Source: Tolypocladium sp. Sup5 PDA-1 (taxonomy: Eukaryota > Ascomycota > Sordariomycetes > Hypocreales > Ophiocordycipitaceae). Taken from it: a stretch of 64,000 bases of DNA. Position 1 is the first letter of the stretch. The number at the start of each line of letters is the position of its first letter. The position numbers were made by a program, and so were the translations under genes. The notes beneath the pieces were generated by a model that saw only the letters and a program-made list of their open reading frames with translations, searched no databases and had not been told where the DNA came from. The stretch lies in assembly GCA_000750105.3 (NCBI GenBank), contig JPHH03000008.1:744001-808000 (forward strand). The letters run 5' to 3'. Positions 1 through 12,514 of this stretch are shown here, in pieces.

Positions 1-591
1 CCTCTGATGCATGCAAGCAGACCATTGTCTCCCTCGTCCCTGGCAAGCTCACTCCGCCAACCCGGGCACATCTGGAAAAATTCGTCTTGTCGGCACGGGT
101 CATCTCCCTGCCGCCCATGGCGAGGGCCGCAGCGTGGCCCGGATGCGCAAAAGGACGTCGTGCCGTACAAGGGGGCTAAGACGACGTACATACTCCACGA
201 CGGCGAGTTCCTCAGTTCTGGGAGATACGCCAGGGTAGATGTCGCCGGCAGCTGGGTGAATGACGGGAAAGGGGCCACCGTATCCGAGTTTGCGCTCGTC
301 GCAGAGTAAAAGCTGTTGAGTGGCCAATGATCAGTCCTTCCCGTCAATGGCGAGATTGAGTCTGCGAAATCGTCCTGTTTGCTTGAGCTCAGAGTGACGC
401 GCTGTTAAGTGGAATGCCAGAGGTCGGCCCCAGGGGCATCGGTTGGCCGTGTTGATTCTATACTCGAAATGTTACACATTGCCACCGGGGCCGATACTAC
501 ATCCATTGACACAGCTGAATCAAAGCAGCCGTAAAACTCCATTCGTCGCCATCCAGACGCTCGCGCTGGCCACAAATATCCAAACACTGGC
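1..591. other. Left edge; possible 3' end of an upstream gene
   Basis: The + strand is open from base 1 to a TAA at 307-309. The last ~50 residues (ending VSEFALVAE) have a protein-like composition, so this could be the terminal exon of a gene that starts outside the window. A second + frame is open from base 3 to about base 179. I recognise no family and cannot place a splice acceptor with confidence. From 310 to 591 I see only the presumed 3' flank of VPS54, which runs in the opposite direction. Confidence 0.25.
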
Positions 592-3500
592 TCACGGCTT
601 GTCGTCGTCCTTGGTCGGCTCCTCAACCGCAGGTGCCTCATCCTCTTTTGCCTCGTCCTTGGCCTCGTCCTTGGCCTCATCCTTTGCTTCGGCGGCTTCG
701 GCGACTTCCCTGACCTCCTCGGCTGGAGCCTCGGTCTTCACTTCCTTGGCTTTCACAATGTCTGCGAGAAAACAGCCTGCGTCCCCAAAGCCGTCAAGCT
801 TCCCAAGCTTGGCAGAGAAAAACTCCACGTCACGGAGCATGCTAAAGGGACGTCCGTCAGTACTCGAGACCAATCACTGGGATCCAGGAATACACACCTC
901 TGCTGACCAGACTCTGTTTTAGGGTCCACCCCTTTAAGGGCGGCCCCGAGCTGGTCTTTGTAGCTGGAAAACACAGGCCGCATGATCATCTGTATAGATG
1001 TCTCGGGCAGGTGCTTTGTGAGTACCCTGTGGAGAGTCGTCGTCTCCTTTGCGAGCGTCTCCACGTACGGGTGCGGGCCGTCAGTCGCCGTGGAGTCCCA
1101 GTCAATTGCCTTTATGCTCTTTGCGTGAATTGCCGCTCGTCCACTCATTATGTCGACGAGCTTCTGATGGATGCTGTCCTGGTGCTCTTGTAATAGTCGT
1201 CGGACTTTGTCAAATTCACCCATGAGGCTGGACACCCCGGCACCGGAGCCCGCGTGCCGGCGAACAAATTCTCGAGTGTGAGGGACTAATGTTGCAGTGA
1301 ATGAGAGGGCCTGTGAAGCGAGTGCCAAGTGCTTCGTCGTAATGTTCTTCAGCCCAGCCGATCGAGTGGCACCGGCTCCTAGGATCAATTGAGTACAGCG
1401 TGAGTTGAACAGCTGGAGATATGCGACGAGCGAAGACGCAACATCTGTTGTCATCGACGGGATGCCAGCGATGAGGTGCAAAAAGTTGCCTATGCCTTCC
1501 AGGCATAGAATCGCCGAGTTCGGGAGCATGAATTTCTCCGATTCAATGACGGCCGCTCGGGTCTTGTCTTTTCCGGTACCATTAGGCTCGGCCGTCGCAG
1601 AGTCCTGCTTGTTCTTCTCGATCTCTTGGTATGGCACCCAGATCTTGCTGCTGTCTGTCCAGGCGGCGGCATCCTGAGTGCTGGACCCTAGGATCAGATC
1701 CAACAACTTGATGTTGTTCTCAGTAAAGTCCTTAGCATTCCATTGATCGGATTCCATGCCCTGTGCAAGCTTCTGCATCTCTGCATCTCGGTTCCACTGG
1801 ACAAATTCCCTGATGTGGCCATTAACCACAGTCTTCAACGACGTGCCACTTCTGCCCGAAATAGCCTCGCATTCATTGGCGAAATACAGATTCAGGGTGA
1901 AGTATCGCAGGAATAAGTCAAGCGGAAGGTGGGTGGCCTGCTCTGACCGGACCTTGAGAACTTTGACGATCTTGTCGTTTGCGACATCAACGGCCTGGGT
2001 GAGGAGGCTTGCCTCGTCGAGCGTTTTGTGCAGCTCTTCCTGCAGCTCGAATTCGCTGCCCAGAGGATTGCCTGCATAACGATCTGGTCGAGGACTGGTC
2101 ACCGGCGACCTGACGGGAGGAGACTTCAACCCATCACCATCCTGTGATTGTGTGAGCGAGCTGGCAATGTCCAGCAATACTTTGACCTGGGTTGTTAACC
2201 GCCTCAATGTCTCGGTCACACCAATGTATATCTTGATGAGCAATTCCTCTGCGTCCTCGGCATCGAGAGCGCGCAAATTCCTTGCAAGGGATGCGGATTT
2301 CTCTTGGTTCGACCTGTGTCTGCCTCCGCTCGTTGTTGAGACGGACATCATGGACTCATTGTCGTCGTCGTTGGAGCTTGGAAGCGGCCGCCGAATCAAG
2401 TTTCTGATCTCTCGTAGGACAGCCTCCCGATATGACATTGCAGCTGTTGCAACATGCTTTGCACGATGCAGTCCAACCATGTTTGGTAGAAGCTGTGCTT
2501 TAAGCTCCCCAGTCGAACCAAGATAAGTAGGGAACACCGATGGCGACCGTGCATGGCCTCCTCTTGATCTCGTCGCAGCACTGCTCCATCGAAGGAGAAC
2601 ATCTGTGTTGGAAACCGATTCGACATGACGTCGCAGGTCAGCGATGAGGTTGCTCGCGAACTGCGATTCGTATGCCTTTCCAATGCGAAATCGTAGGGCG
2701 GTAAGGTCGGCATCCACCCCTTGAAGTGCTGAAGCAGACCTCAGGTCACGCAGTTGTGGCCCAGAAACATCTTCGTCTGGTTGTTCATGCTCGCCAGCGA
2801 TCAGCATTTCCAGCGAGTCCATGCTCGCCAGAGCCTTGTCAACCTCTCCCGTATCAACTAGCGACTCGCAGTTGGCAACGCCATCCACTATCTGCCGCAA
2901 CTGCCACACAGCATCGTTGAGTTGTCGCAGATTCTCTTGGCGTCGCCGCTTTTGAACAATCTTGAGGCCATTTGTCACAACCTCCTCGTCCAGAGCCTCG
3001 AGCTCCTTTCTTAAAGCACGTATTCTTTCTACCGATTCAGCGGCCTCTGAGTGCAGCTCCTTCAAAGATCCAAGTGCCGTAAAAAAAGTAGTGGAAGCGG
3101 TCGATATGGAGTTGATGAGGTGGACTTCAATGGTGTCCATGTACCAGGAGAGCTTTTCTTGAAGAATGGCGTTGGTCGCAAGAGCTTTCCTTGGTGCCGT
3201 GGCATTTCCATTTCCCTCGCCCTTTTCCGCTTGCCCTACATTTGGCGGACGAATGACCTCGGATCGCTCGCTTACAACGTCGAATGTTCGAGGGTTTTCT
3301 AGATGAAAGTCCTCCTCGAAGTAGACGTTCGGAATGGTCGATAACGGCGGCGGGCCTTGCGCAGCTTTTCGGGTGAAGCCAGAGCTAGATCTTCGAATAG
3401 GGCTGGGCGCTTCAATTGAACCCAAGGACGTCAAGGATGCCGTAGAGCCTCTTCGGTTGGTCTGAGGCTTCAACATCGGTCGTAATAACCCATCGGCCCC

Positions 3501-4096
3501 TGAATCGGCATGTTCATCTTGTCTAGCTCCGCGACGCGCGTTGGATGCTTCCTCATCGCTCTCTTTGACCCGTCTCAATTGCTCGTATAAAGCCCCTACC
3601 TGAGTGAGGTAAGGGGTAAACTCCTCGACGTCGACAAGAGGGATGTTCGTGAGGGTGACCGGTGGAATATCCCTCGCCGTTGGAGGCTTATGAGAGCTTG
3701 AGGCGGGGGCAGTCGTATGAGGCTGGAGGCCGGTTCGTACTATGGGCGGTTGCAGCAAGGTCGAAATGGCTATTCAAACTCGTCAGCCTACATCACCAAC
3801 GGAGGCAAAAGGACCACCGACCATTCTGTCCAGACTCAGGCACCGAAATCGCCCAGCTGCTGGATGAGGTATCCAGAGCGCCGCCTATCGAGTGGGTTGA
3901 GCTCGCCGTAGAGTCTCGCCTTGACGCTGGCCGTGGATAGCCTTGGCTCGGCCGACTGCTGTATCGCCGTCAATAAGGAGCAGGACGGTGGGTGCTTCGC
4001 CGTGACAAACCTGTGCAAGGGGACCTCATGTCGGCCGCCAGGGGATAGGGCGGAGAGACTATCGGCGGACTTTCCAGCTTCAGGTAAGGAAAACAT
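592..4096 (-). CDS. VPS54: Vps54, GARP tethering complex subunit
   Basis: Subunit of the Golgi-associated retrograde protein (GARP) complex, which tethers endosome-derived vesicles at the trans-Golgi network. Predicted exons are 4096-4011, 3958-3822, 3769-898 and 841-592, giving about 1,114 aa; all three introns are 52-56 nt. The N-terminal third is Ser-rich and disordered. The conserved stretch begins near HKPPTARDIPPVTLTNIP and continues into helical VPS51/Vps54-N-type sequence (LRKELEALDEEV...). The C-terminal exon carries MLRDVEFFSAKLGKLDGFGD, expected for the family, followed by an Ala/Glu/Lys-rich tail. The start is the first ATG of the open frame; an upstream extension to 4270 lacks an ATG. 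The gene is divergent from MCM5. The family call rests on remembered conservation of the middle and C-terminal blocks. Confidence 0.88.
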
Positions 4097-4642
4097 GCTG
4101 CGCGCAATCCGACGGGCACCCCGGATTGGAGGTCCGGAGCTCTGCTTCACAGCGGATCGAAGAGCCGATAACTGGCTTGACGGCTTTGGTGTCGGAACTA
4201 CCGGGGTATCATCGCTGGCAAAGGAGGAACTCGGAAAATGGCGCGCAGTCGTTGGGGCTTCATAAGACAATCAAGACGGCCATGGATAGCCCAGCATCAT
4301 GCCAGACAAACGGCATCGTGGTGAGCTTGTTGAGGTCGATGTAAGCTGCGGCTGCTCTAGCCACGAAGCATCAGCTTGAGCCGACAATTCTCCGCCGAGG
4401 CCACGTGATGATAAGCCGCGAGCGCTAAGCCCCACTGCAGTTAGGGGCAGGTTTAGTGGCTGCAAGCACTTTAGTCGCGTGTCGCGTCAGTCAGTCCTCG
4501 AGAACGCGTCTCACGCGTAAATTGCCGACCGCCTTGCCTCCACTCGAATCCCTTCTCCCGAACCCCTCCATCCGAATCTCATCTCACCACCGGGTTTCCT
4601 GTACTCTGTAAGCGCCACGATCTGCAGATATACAGAGCCGTG
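4097..4642. promoter_or_regulatory. Divergent promoter VPS54 / MCM5
   Basis: A 546-bp interval between two start codons facing away from each other. It contains two ACGCGT boxes at 4504-4518 and, 20 bp upstream, a CGCGT-GTCGCGTC stretch (4475-4489) resembling related Mbp1/Swi4-type core elements. I see no convincing gene inside it. Confidence 0.7.
4504..4518. promoter_or_regulatory. Tandem MluI cell-cycle boxes (MCB)
   Basis: ACGCGT occurs at 4504-4509 and again at 4513-4518, about 125-140 bp upstream of the MCM5 ATG. ACGCGT is the known binding core of the fungal G1/S factor MBF, which activates replication genes including MCMs. That MBF binds here is inference. Confidence 0.7.
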
Positions 4643-6997
4643 ATGGATCGCCAGTCTGTTTACTCGACGCACGTCTTTGAGCCGAGCCACGGCGACAATG
4701 GCGACACCCGGCTGCAGCTTCAGACGCAGCTGGAGACCTTCATCCTCGACTTCAGACTCGACAACAACTTTGTCTACCGGTATGCGCCAAAGCTCGGTGC
4801 AGTCGATGTAGGCCACTTGATGCTAACAAGGCTTGCAGAGACCAGCTGAGAGAGAATGCGCTGTTGAAAAAGTACTACTGCGACGTCAAAATCAACGACC
4901 TAATCAACTTTGACGAAGAGCTCGCGCACAAGCTCGCCTCCGAGCCGGCAGAAATCATCCCCCTCGTGAGTAACACGCTAAATAGACCAACGGGACCGGG
5001 AACTGACGCGCCATTCATCCAGTTCGAGGCAGCGCTGAAGAAATGCACACACCGTATCGTCTTCCCGCACGAAACCAAGATCAAGGTTAGCGACATTCCA
5101 GACCACCAGCTGCTCCTTCACTCCGATGCCGACGACGTGTCAATCCGAAACCTCGACTCCATGACCATTTCGAGGCTGGTTCGAGTTCCCGGCATTGTTA
5201 TTGGCGCCTCGGTCATGTCCTCGAAAGCAACCGAGCTCCATATCCAATGCAGGAACTGCCAACACCAGTCGACCATCCCAATCTTGGGAGGCTTTACTGG
5301 CGTCACCTTGCCAAGAATTTGCGACCGCAAACGAGTCGCTGGCGACCCAACGCCCAAGTGTCCCTTGGATCCCTACTTTGTCATGCATGAAAAGTCCAAA
5401 TTTGTCGATCAGCAAATCATCAAGCTTCAGGAGGCACCCGACCAGGTTCCGGTTGGAGAACTGCCGCGCCATGTTCTCATCTCTGCTGACAGGCATTTGA
5501 CAAACCGTGTCGTCCCTGGGTCAAGATGCACCGTCATGGGAATTTTCTCCATTTACCAGAACAAGGCATCCAAGAACTCATCGACCGGAGGAGCCGTTGC
5601 CATTCGAACGCCATATCTGAGAGCCGTCGGCATCCGGGCGGATATGGATAAGACCGCAAAGGGAAGCGCCGCATACACTGAAGAGGAAGAGCAAGAGTTT
5701 CTTGAATTAAGCCGGAGACCAGACCTGTACAACGTCATGACCGACTGCATCGCCCCGTCCATCTACGGAAACCGGGATATCAAAAAGGCCATCCTGTGCC
5801 TGCTGTTGGGCGGGTCCAAGAAGATCCTCCCCGATGGTATGAGGCTGAGAGGTGACATTAACGTGCTCCTCCTCGGTGACCCAGGTACTGCAAAGTCTCA
5901 GCTGTTGAAGTTTGTGGAAAGGGCAGCGCCAATCTCCATCTACACATCCGGCAAGGGCTCATCTGCAGCCGGTCTGACGGCTTCCGTCCAAAGAGACCAC
6001 TCTACCCGGGAATTCTACCTGGAAGGTGGTGCTATGGTGCTCGCTGATGGTGGTGTCGTGTGTATCGACGAGTTCGACAAGATGAGGGATGAGGACCGTG
6101 TGGCCATCCACGAAGCTATGGAGCAGCAGACTATTTCCATCGCAAAGGCCGGCATCACAACCATCCTCAACGCTAGAACGTCTGTTCTGGCCGCGGCCAA
6201 CCCCATCTTCGGCCGATATGATGATATGAAGACTCCAGGAGAGAACATTGACTTCCAGACCACCATCTTGTCTCGTTTCGACATGATTTTCATCGTCAAG
6301 GATGAACACACCAGAGAAAAGGATGAAAGAATAGCAAAGCACGTCATGGGCATCCACATGGATCGCCGTGGCACGGAGGAGGTTGCCGAGTCAGAGATTC
6401 CAGTTGACAAGATGCGGAGATACCTGACCTACTGCAGAACGTGCGTCAAGTCCTCAATACGTCGCCTATAATTGCTTGGGCCAATGCTAACAACCTGGGC
6501 ATAGTCGGTGCGCCCCCAGACTCAGCTCGACCGCTGCCGAGAAGCTTTCGTCCCACTTCGTGGCCATCCGTCGACAAGTCCACGCTGCTGAAATCGAAGC
6601 CAACACTCGGTCCTCCATTCCCATCACAGTCCGCCAGCTGGAAGCCATCGTCCGTATTACCGAGTCTCTGGCGAAGCTCACGCTCTCCCCGATCGCCACC
6701 GAGGAGCACGTCGACGAAGCAATCCGGCTTTTCTTGTGCTCCACCATGGACGCCGTCAACCAGGGAAGCAACCAGGGCAGCCGTGAGCTGAACGAAGAAG
6801 TGAACCGACTAGAGGTGGAGCTGAAGCGACGACTGCCCATCGGCTGGAGCACCAGTCTGGCAACGTTGAGGCGGGAGATGGTGGAAGGAAAGGGGTACAG
6901 CGAGCAGGGCCTGAACAGGGCCTTGATGATTTTGCAACGGCGAGACACGATCATGTTCAGGAATTCAGGGGCACAGGTATACCGGAATGGAGCTTAA
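4643..6997 (+). CDS. MCM5: Mcm5/Cdc46, subunit of the MCM2-7 replicative helicase
   Basis: AAA+ subunit of the MCM2-7 hexamer loaded at origins and activated as the replicative helicase. Predicted exons are 4643-4779, 4839-4965, 5023-6440 and 6505-6997 (724 aa, normal for Mcm5). An N-terminal domain has a Cys pair CRNC near residue 155 of the zinc-binding region. Walker A GDPGTAKS lies near residue 372, Walker B VVCIDEFDK near 433 and the arginine finger SRFD near 504. The C-terminal exon resumes the family sequence RCAPRLSS...HFVAIRRQVH. Introns 1 and 3 carry perfect TGCTAAC branch sites. Intron 2 (4966-5022) is 57 nt and stop-free, so retention would only insert 19 residues. The first ATG follows a GTG by one codon. 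G1/S control by MBF is likely from the upstream MCB pair. Confidence 0.97.
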
Positions 6998-7609
6998 TGA
7001 ATGGTAAGGATGTGGGGATGGCGTGTTTTCCAAGCAAGATGGCTTCTGCGGCAGGACGGTGTCGGCGCTGAGATGCATTTATACTGGTATAGTTCGTTAG
7101 ACTGTACAATGGCACATGTGATGATCTCAAAGTTCATCTTAGACACGCAGACAATGTCAGCGCTTCATCCATGGAAATGGTATGAGTAATAATGATACAA
7201 AGTATCAAGTATAGTACTCAATGCTCGACTCGCTCTACCTCTCAGCTCAGCAATCGAGTTGATGTGCCCAACTATTCCTGAAATGCCACTCGCTTCCGTC
7301 CGTGCTTGGGAGCCCTTCTCAAGGAGACCCCAGCTTCGGATTGTGTAATGCGCTATTCATAGGACCTGCAACACACGGACGCGACGCGGCGCTGACGGGC
7401 TGGATTTTGCGGCTGCCAAGCACCTGCATTGAATTGTCAGGTTTGCCATTGCGTCCAATATCGCCTTACAGAAGACCCCAATCCTTTCCACACACAATGA
7501 AGCTGATTGGGCTGCACTTGGCATCAATGAGACCCGAGACGGCGCCCTTGGATACTCCCAGGGTTCGTACCCAGTCGGCTGAACTTTAAGAGTTGTCATC
7601 TCCTTGGTT
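6998..7609. other. Convergent intergenic region
   Basis: 612 bp between the 3' ends of MCM5 and the membrane-protein gene. It is more AT-rich just after MCM5 (7140-7270), as expected for 3' UTR and polyadenylation sequence. Short open frames here have no protein-like features. Confidence 0.6.
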
Positions 7610-9354
7610 TCAACCCTTGCCTTCCTCCGCCTTCCACTCTTCCTCTGTCATGTGGAACCATTGCGAGATGCAAGTGAACACGGCCCAAACCTCCCCGCAG
7701 AGGACCAGGTGCAAAAGCTCGGTGCCAAGGAAGTTCACAGCCGAAGTCCAAGAAAGTCCGCAGAGCAGATTTGCGCTGTAAATGCCTTGACATGAGAGCC
7801 CTTCTCGCAGGAGCAGTGTCCGCCCCACTAGTCTCAGAGCAGTTGCTTCATACGGCGCCATCAAGATCCGCGTGATGGCATCGGTAAATATGTGACTTCC
7901 AACGAGCGCAGGAAGTTGGGTCAGCAATGTGTCTAAATAGATGGGTGGCTGGCTCCCATCTGATCGCGAGTCCGGGGCTAAGCTGGGGCGTAACTCAGCA
8001 GACCAAAGACCTGGCGGTGCGTCTGTCGACTCCGTTGCTTCGACGTCAAAGCTTATGAGGGTCGCACTGACACCTTCGTTTTCGTCGTCGTCGCTTGCAT
8101 AGTCGTCGCCTCGGGTGGAGAATACGCTTGGCCGCCTAACAGCTTCCACAGGACCAGGCCGGCTGGTGGAGTGACGATCTGTATCCTGCAGGGGAGGTGC
8201 GTTTGTACCGTGCTGGTTATGGCTTTCTGGGAAGTCCTGTTGAAAGCTTCCGCTCCCATCGCTGTCGTTTGAAGGCTGAGGGATTGTTGGGGGAGGAGGT
8301 GGAGGGGGCGGCGGGAGTGTTGGCGGAGGCGGTGGCGGAAGCTTCTTCCCCTGCGATAGAGTATTGGGTAGCCGTTTGAAGACCTGGGTCCATATCTGCG
8401 GCGTCCAATCGCGCAACATCCGCTGTGACATGACCCAAACAAGGAACGGCGTCGTGGAGATGAAGAGTCCCCCCACCCAGCGCAGCAATGATGGTAAAGT
8501 AAAGTCCTCAGGAGCTGGAGGAGCTGGCATGGGTGATTCGTCGGTGAACGGCACGAAGAACTTGAGACTTGGCAGCAACAGTCTGCCGGGGGTTAGCCCC
8601 AATCGTTGCAACGCAACGTAGAGTTCTAAGTGAACTCGGATGTACGACCAGATCTCGTGAACGCTGCATAAAGTTAGGCCATGGGGTGCTTCTCGCGGAA
8701 CAGAGGGTAACGCACCAACGCCTTGCTAGTATCTTATCCTCGTCGCCTGCCCACAGTCGGCCGACGTAGCGTTCAACATAGTTGGTGAGAAAGCTTGTAG
8801 GCGCGCCAGCGAGGATCTCTCGTGAGATGGAAAAGTCCTTCCTGGTTGCTTGATAAAGTTCCCAGAAGGGAATCTGAGAGTATCGTTTGTAAATCTAAGC
8901 CGTGTCAGTAAAACTGAGCTTCATGATTCCAGGGTAAGCGGTACCAGTATGCGCTGTCTAAGTCCATGCACTCCGAAAATCCCGACGGATTCGACACAGC
9001 GTCTGGCTGAGGAAGCCAGTCCAAGTCCAATAGACTGCTCGTAAGCTTGATGGCGCCGTTGGGACTCAGCTTCTGGCCCTGAAAAGGGGTTCTCTGGTTC
9101 GGCAACCCCAATGACAAGCATGACTTCGTTGTGAGATCTCACGATGTCGCGGTTCATCCGCCTCGTTTCTGGATTTATCGGGCGCCCGCGGTAATCATAC
9201 TGTTGGGTTGGCTGCTGCGTATCGTCGTTGCCTTCTCCCTCTACCACATCATCGTACGGCGACCGGCCCTGAGGTCATGTTAGCTGTGTCCCTATTTCCC
9301 AGCTTTATTGAGACTTACCAAGGCCTGAGCCGTTAAAGGCCCCTGCATACCCAT
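7610..9354 (-). CDS. Uncharacterised fungal membrane protein with polyproline linker
   Basis: Predicted exons are 9354-9319, 9268-8945, 8894-8716 and 8663-7610, giving about 530 aa; the introns are 50-52 nt with good GTAAGT/GTGCGT donors. The N-terminal part is soluble and has a strongly conserved-looking block (YDYRGRPINPETRRMNRDI, HNEVMLVIGVAEPENP). A hydrophobic segment follows at about residues 240-262 (GGLFISTTPFLVWV), then two runs of 6-9 prolines (about 290-312), an acidic Ser-rich stretch, and a hydrophobic C-terminal part (about 440-515). This looks like an integral membrane protein of fungi with a cytosolic disordered loop. I do not recognise a named family; a mitochondrial or ER outer-membrane protein is possible but not shown. 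It shares a 296-bp promoter with UTP13. Confidence 0.8.
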
Positions 9355-9650
9355 GGCGAGTAGGAGGTGCGATGCAAGAACATCAATGCATCTCTAGCTC
9401 TGCAGAGGGGAGAACGTTTGTTCTCAAGACAAGTTTCAAATGCCACCCTGAACTGGTGAGCTGAACATGGGTGAGCTGAGGGAGGAGCTGGCTGGCTTTC
9501 CAGGTAGGACAGTGGGGCACAAAGGCGCTGACTCAGCACCCGTTCTGGGAGCGTGCAAGTCCGTCTTTATCTTATCGCGACTCAAAAAAAAACCATCCAA
9601 GCTCTTTCGTGAGACGGCAGAAGTTGAAAACGCCAAAGACAATTTCCACA
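9355..9650. promoter_or_regulatory. Divergent promoter, membrane protein / UTP13
   Basis: 296 bp between two opposed ATGs. An A9 run at 9586-9594, about 60 bp upstream of the UTP13 ATG, is the only notable element. Confidence 0.5.
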
Positions 9651-12514
9651 ATGGCTACGAAACAGCCCTTGAAGACGACGTTCGACGCCGACCGGGTCAT
9701 ACGGCCCATATTTACCGGCGGCTCTGTCGCGATCGACAATGGCGCCCAAATCCTGGCCACGACGCTCGGCGAGGATGCTGTCCTCACCAACCCCGCCAAC
9801 GGGAGGCATCTCGCTCAGATTGAGGGCGTAAGTCGTTCCAACGCTTGTCTTGAAAATGGTCTTGCAGCTAACTTAATATTCAGGATGGAGAATCTATCTC
9901 GACTCTGACTTGTGGGTGGCTCAATGAATGAATTACTTCAAGAGGCTCCCCTGCTAACCGGCAACCAGTGACGCCCTCTGGATCTCATCTCATCATATGC
10001 TCGCGGTCATTGTCCATGAGGATATTTGCCTTGAAGCGCTCATCGGACGATAATTCCATTGATGCCTCACTTATTCGGACTTTGAGGCCGCATTCAACCC
10101 CGGTTGTGGTCCTAGCTGTCGACCGCACGAGCACGCTCCTCGCTACCGGTGGGACTGACGGAGCCATCAAGGTGTGGGATATTGTGGCCGGCTACGTTAC
10201 TCACACTTTCCGCGGACCGTCAGTTTTGGTTTCAGCACTGCACTTTTTCGAAGTTGCTGCTCGCGCAAAGGAGGGCAACAGTTCACGCAAGGGAAAGAAA
10301 GGTGCTCGCGCACAGGACGACTCAGACGATGAAGAGGCCGAAGGCGTCAGCACCATCAACTTCAGACTTGCTTCAGGCAGCCAAGATGGCAAGGTGCGAG
10401 TTTGGGACTTGCACAAAAGGAGCTGCGTTGCCAACCTCGACTCCCACGTGTCTGATGTACAGAGGCTGGACTACTCGCCTGAGCAGCAAGCTATTGTCAG
10501 CGCGAGCCGGGACAAGACTATCATCTGGTGGGACGCAAAGTCTTGGAAGATCAGAAAGGTCGTTCCGTGTCTTGAACTAGTTGAAACAGCTGGCTTCATT
10601 GACGAGGGCCGCCTGACCTTCTCTGCTGGATCTAATGGATGCCTTCGCGTTTGGGACACAGACACCGGGCGCGAGATCACGCAGAAGCAGGCAGCCAAGA
10701 GCGAGGAAGAGGCCGTTGTGTCCGCGGTGTATCGGCCAGGATTGCCGTTCATCCTTGTTGTCCAGGTTGACCATACGCTGGCCCTCTACGGACTGCCAAC
10801 AAAAGCTGGCGCAGCATCTCTGGCTTCACCAGAACCGTTCCGTCGTATATCAGGGACGCACGACGAAATTATCGACTTGGGATACCTACTTCCGGACAAG
10901 TCTCTGCTTGCCCTTGCCACAAACTCCGAGGACATTCGATTGATATCTGTGTCCGAGTCCGAGACTGCGGAAGGGCAGGAGGCTTGGGCAGCCGAAAAAA
11001 CGCCGTACTTTGGACAGGATGTGGCTCTGCTGCGAGGGCACGACGACATTGTGATTTCCTTGGATGTGGACTGGTCTGGGTACTGGATTGCGACGGGTGC
11101 GAAAGACAATACTGCAAGGCTCTGGCGCGTGGACCCAGCCAACAACTCATATACCTGTTGGGCTACTTTCTCGGGTCACGCGGAGTCTCTCGGCGCCGTT
11201 GCCCTACCGCGTACAGTCCCCGCCGAAGGATCTCCATCTCGATCTGACCCTCTGAATCACCCACCTCCCTTCCTGTTAACGGGCTCGCAAGATCAGACCG
11301 TTAAGAAGTGGGAAATTCCACGGAAACCACACGAGCAGGGACAGAAGACGGGATCACGAGCTGTGTTCACTCGGAAGGCACACGACAAGGATATCAACGC
11401 GATCAATGTGCATCACTCGGGACACCTCTTTGCGTCTGCCTCGCAGGATAAGACCGTGAAAATATGGTCCGTGGAAGAAGGTGAAGTTCAAGGCATCCTT
11501 CGAGGTCACAAGAGGGGTGTCTGGTCTGTTCAGTTCTCCCCCGCACAATTGCCAACTATTCAGGGCGAGGATGGGCCTGTAACCGGAAAAGGCGTTATCC
11601 TCACAGGCAGTGGTGACAAGAGCATCAAGCTCTGGAGCCTCTCCGACTACACATGTATCAGGACCTACGAAGGCCACTCGAACAGTGTACTGAAGGTGGC
11701 CTGGCTTAACATGCCAGCCACCAAGGAGCAGTCGAAGAAGCCAGTGCAGTTCGCCAGTGCCGGTGGCGACGGCCTCGTCAAAGTCTGGGACGCAAATTCT
11801 GGCGAGGCGGAATGCACACTAGACAATCACGAGGACCGGGTGTGGGCTCTGGCCGTTCATCCAGGGACGAATGCTATTGCCTCTGGAAGCGGTGACTCTA
11901 CGGTCACTTTCTGGAAGGACACGACAGCCGAGACGCAGGCTGTAGCTTCACAAGCAGCTCTCAAAGTGATTGAGCAGGAGCAGGAGCTGCAGAACCACAT
12001 ATTTGCAGGCTCATACAGGGAGGCTATTACATTGGCACTTCAGCTGAATCACCCAGGCCGTCTTCTCAGCTTGTTCACGTCTGTTGTGACGAGTGACAAC
12101 CGTGAGCAAGGAAGCCTGTGCGGTCTCAAGGTCGTGGACGACGTCCTTGCAACACTGTCAGATGAGCAGATCTTTTTGCTTCTTCTCAGGCTACGAGACT
12201 GGAATACAAACGCTCGAACGGCCCCCGTCGCCCAGAGGATACTATGGACGCTGGTCAGGAGCTATCCTGCGTCCAAGTTCTCGAATCTGTCGGTCAAGGG
12301 AGCACGGGGACAACAGAGTCTGAAGGAAGTCTTGCAGGCGCTTCGAGTCTACACTGAGCGGCATTACAAGCGGATGGAGGAACTGGTAGATGAGAGCTAC
12401 CTGGTGGAATATACCCTGCAGGAAATGGATAGCCTCGCGCCGGTGGCCGAGCCAGAGGACGTGGCGATGAAGGAGTTGGACGACGGGCAGATGGACACTG
12501 TAATGGTAGGATAA
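9651..12514 (+). CDS. UTP13: Utp13, U3 snoRNP (SSU processome) WD40 protein
   Basis: WD40 subunit of the UTP-B module of the small-subunit processome (metazoan TBL3), required in the nucleolus for 18S rRNA maturation. Predicted exons are 9651-9827, 9884-9911 (only 28 nt) and 9969-12514, giving 916 aa, near family length. Tandem WD40 repeats fill residues about 20-730; examples ending in the usual W-D are LATGGTDGAIKVWD, LASGSQDGKVRVWD, LFASASQDKTVKIWS and ILTGSGDKSIKLWS. A loop rich in Lys/Asp/Glu (KGKKGARAQDDSDDEE) interrupts an early blade. Residues about 735-885 are the helical Utp13-specific C-terminal domain (IFAGSYREAITLALQLNHPG). The tiny second exon is supported by frame and by the family sequence DGESISTLTLTPSGSHL across both junctions. 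Confidence 0.95.

Noticed and set aside
3836..4270. N-terminal extension of VPS54 to 4270
   Set aside because: The extension starts with TTG; the first ATG is 4096, and the downstream part of this frame is replaced by splicing at 4011/3958.
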